Assembly (NCBI GenBank): GCA_030840185.1
Contig: JAUZFY010000187.1
Location: 1 to 7,263, forward strand
Direction of reading: 5' to 3'
Origin: Microbacteriaceae bacterium
Lineage (GTDB): Bacteria; Actinomycetota; Actinomycetes; Actinomycetales; Microbacteriaceae
DNA length: 7,263 bases
Under the pieces are notes generated by a model. That model ran no database searches and was not told where the DNA came from. It saw only the letters and a list, made by a program, of their open reading frames with translations. Of this stretch, positions 7,138-7,263 are shown one piece after another. Positions within the stretch are counted from its first letter, which is position 1, and each line of letters opens with the position of its first letter. The position numbers and the translations under genes are program-made.

Positions 7138-7166
7138 CCCGGCCGGGATCGTGGCGACCGGCCGGG
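7138..7166. terminator. Strong GC-rich inverted repeat, likely bidirectional terminator
   Basis: CCCGGCCGG (7138-7146) and CCGGCCGGG (7158-7166) are perfect reverse complements, giving a 9-bp all-GC stem with an 11-nt loop. It lies 17 bp after the stop of the DUF4190 gene and 7 bp beyond the stop of the minus-strand gene at the right edge, so it is placed to end both convergent transcripts. No T tract follows directly, which is common in high-GC Actinobacteria, where such stems are often the only terminator signal visible. Confidence 0.6.
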
Positions 7167-7173
7167 CACGCGT

Positions 7174-7263
7174 CTAGAGTTCGATCGTCTTGTTTTCGCC
7201 GGTGTCGGGCTGACCACCCGTCACCGCGGCTTTCGCGATTTTGAACAGCACGACGACCTTCGG
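7174..7263 (-). CDS. Unidentified protein, C-terminal 29 residues only, 5' end outside the window
   Basis: On the minus strand a reading frame is open from the right edge and ends in TAG (complement of 7174-7176). The encoded tail is PKVVVLFKIAKAAV followed by TGGQPDTGENKTIEL: a short hydrophobic/basic stretch and a polar, charged C-terminus. I do not recognise the family. Support for its being a real gene is the G/C-rich third codon positions, the plausible protein-like composition, and the hairpin placed just after its stop. Too little is present to assign a function. Confidence 0.55.
   Translation of the reverse strand, partial: PKVVVLFKIAKAAVTGGQPDTGENKTIEL

Noticed and set aside
7175..7180. 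TAGAGT as a second -10 element
   Set aside because: It matches the candidate -10 at 6660-6665 but lies at the 3' end of the minus-strand gene with no + strand gene following within the window, so it is probably coincidental.
1..7263. tRNA or rRNA genes, CRISPR array, insertion sequence, prophage or defence module
   Set aside because: No clover-leaf-like segment, spaced repeats, transposase or integrase motifs, or target-site duplications were seen. Nearly all of the window is covered by conserved metabolic genes.

Overview
This window is high-GC bacterial DNA. Its left three quarters hold the downstream part of an actinobacterial heme biosynthesis operon. The gene order (hemQ-hemH-hemC-hemD-hemB-hemL), the HemQ (coproheme decarboxylase) relative, the ferrochelatase with likely iron-sulfur cysteines, the GGEGT-type phosphofructokinase and the GTG/ATG starts overlapping upstream stops all point to an actinobacterium. 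Microbacteriaceae or a close relative in the Micrococcales is my best guess; this is an inference from protein style, not from a database search.

Region 1 (1-5505, + strand): six genes run head to tail with no intergenic space. They are the 3' end of hemQ, then complete hemH (cpfC), hemC, hemD, hemB and hemL. Every junction is a start/stop overlap of 4 or 8 nt, so the block is almost certainly one transcript with coupled translation. In pathway order, HemL makes 5-aminolevulinate, HemB makes porphobilinogen, HemC makes hydroxymethylbilane and HemD makes uroporphyrinogen III. Two enzymes expected further upstream (a HemE-type decarboxylase and a coproporphyrinogen oxidase, not in the window) would give coproporphyrin III. 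HemH then inserts iron and HemQ decarboxylates coproheme to heme b. Glutamyl-tRNA reductase (HemA), the source of the HemL substrate, is also not in the window.

Region 2 (5506-6601): a short convergent spacer with a small hairpin, then a complete ATP-type 6-phosphofructokinase gene (pfkA) on the minus strand.

Region 3 (6602-7263): a 105-bp divergent spacer with a possible promoter and a GC-rich hairpin leads to a small two-helix membrane protein of DUF4190 type on the + strand. A strong 9-bp inverted repeat lies between it and the 3' end of an unidentified minus-strand gene that runs off the right edge.

The window is mostly conserved housekeeping metabolism. I see no mobile element, CRISPR array, RNA gene, toxin or defence system. 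The points worth a second look are modest: a mixed Cys/Asp/Cys metal-site motif in HemB, an apparent insertion in HemL, the Fe-S cysteines and N-terminal extension of the ferrochelatase, the nucleotide/phosphate-donor signature of PfkA, and the hairpins next to the membrane protein gene.
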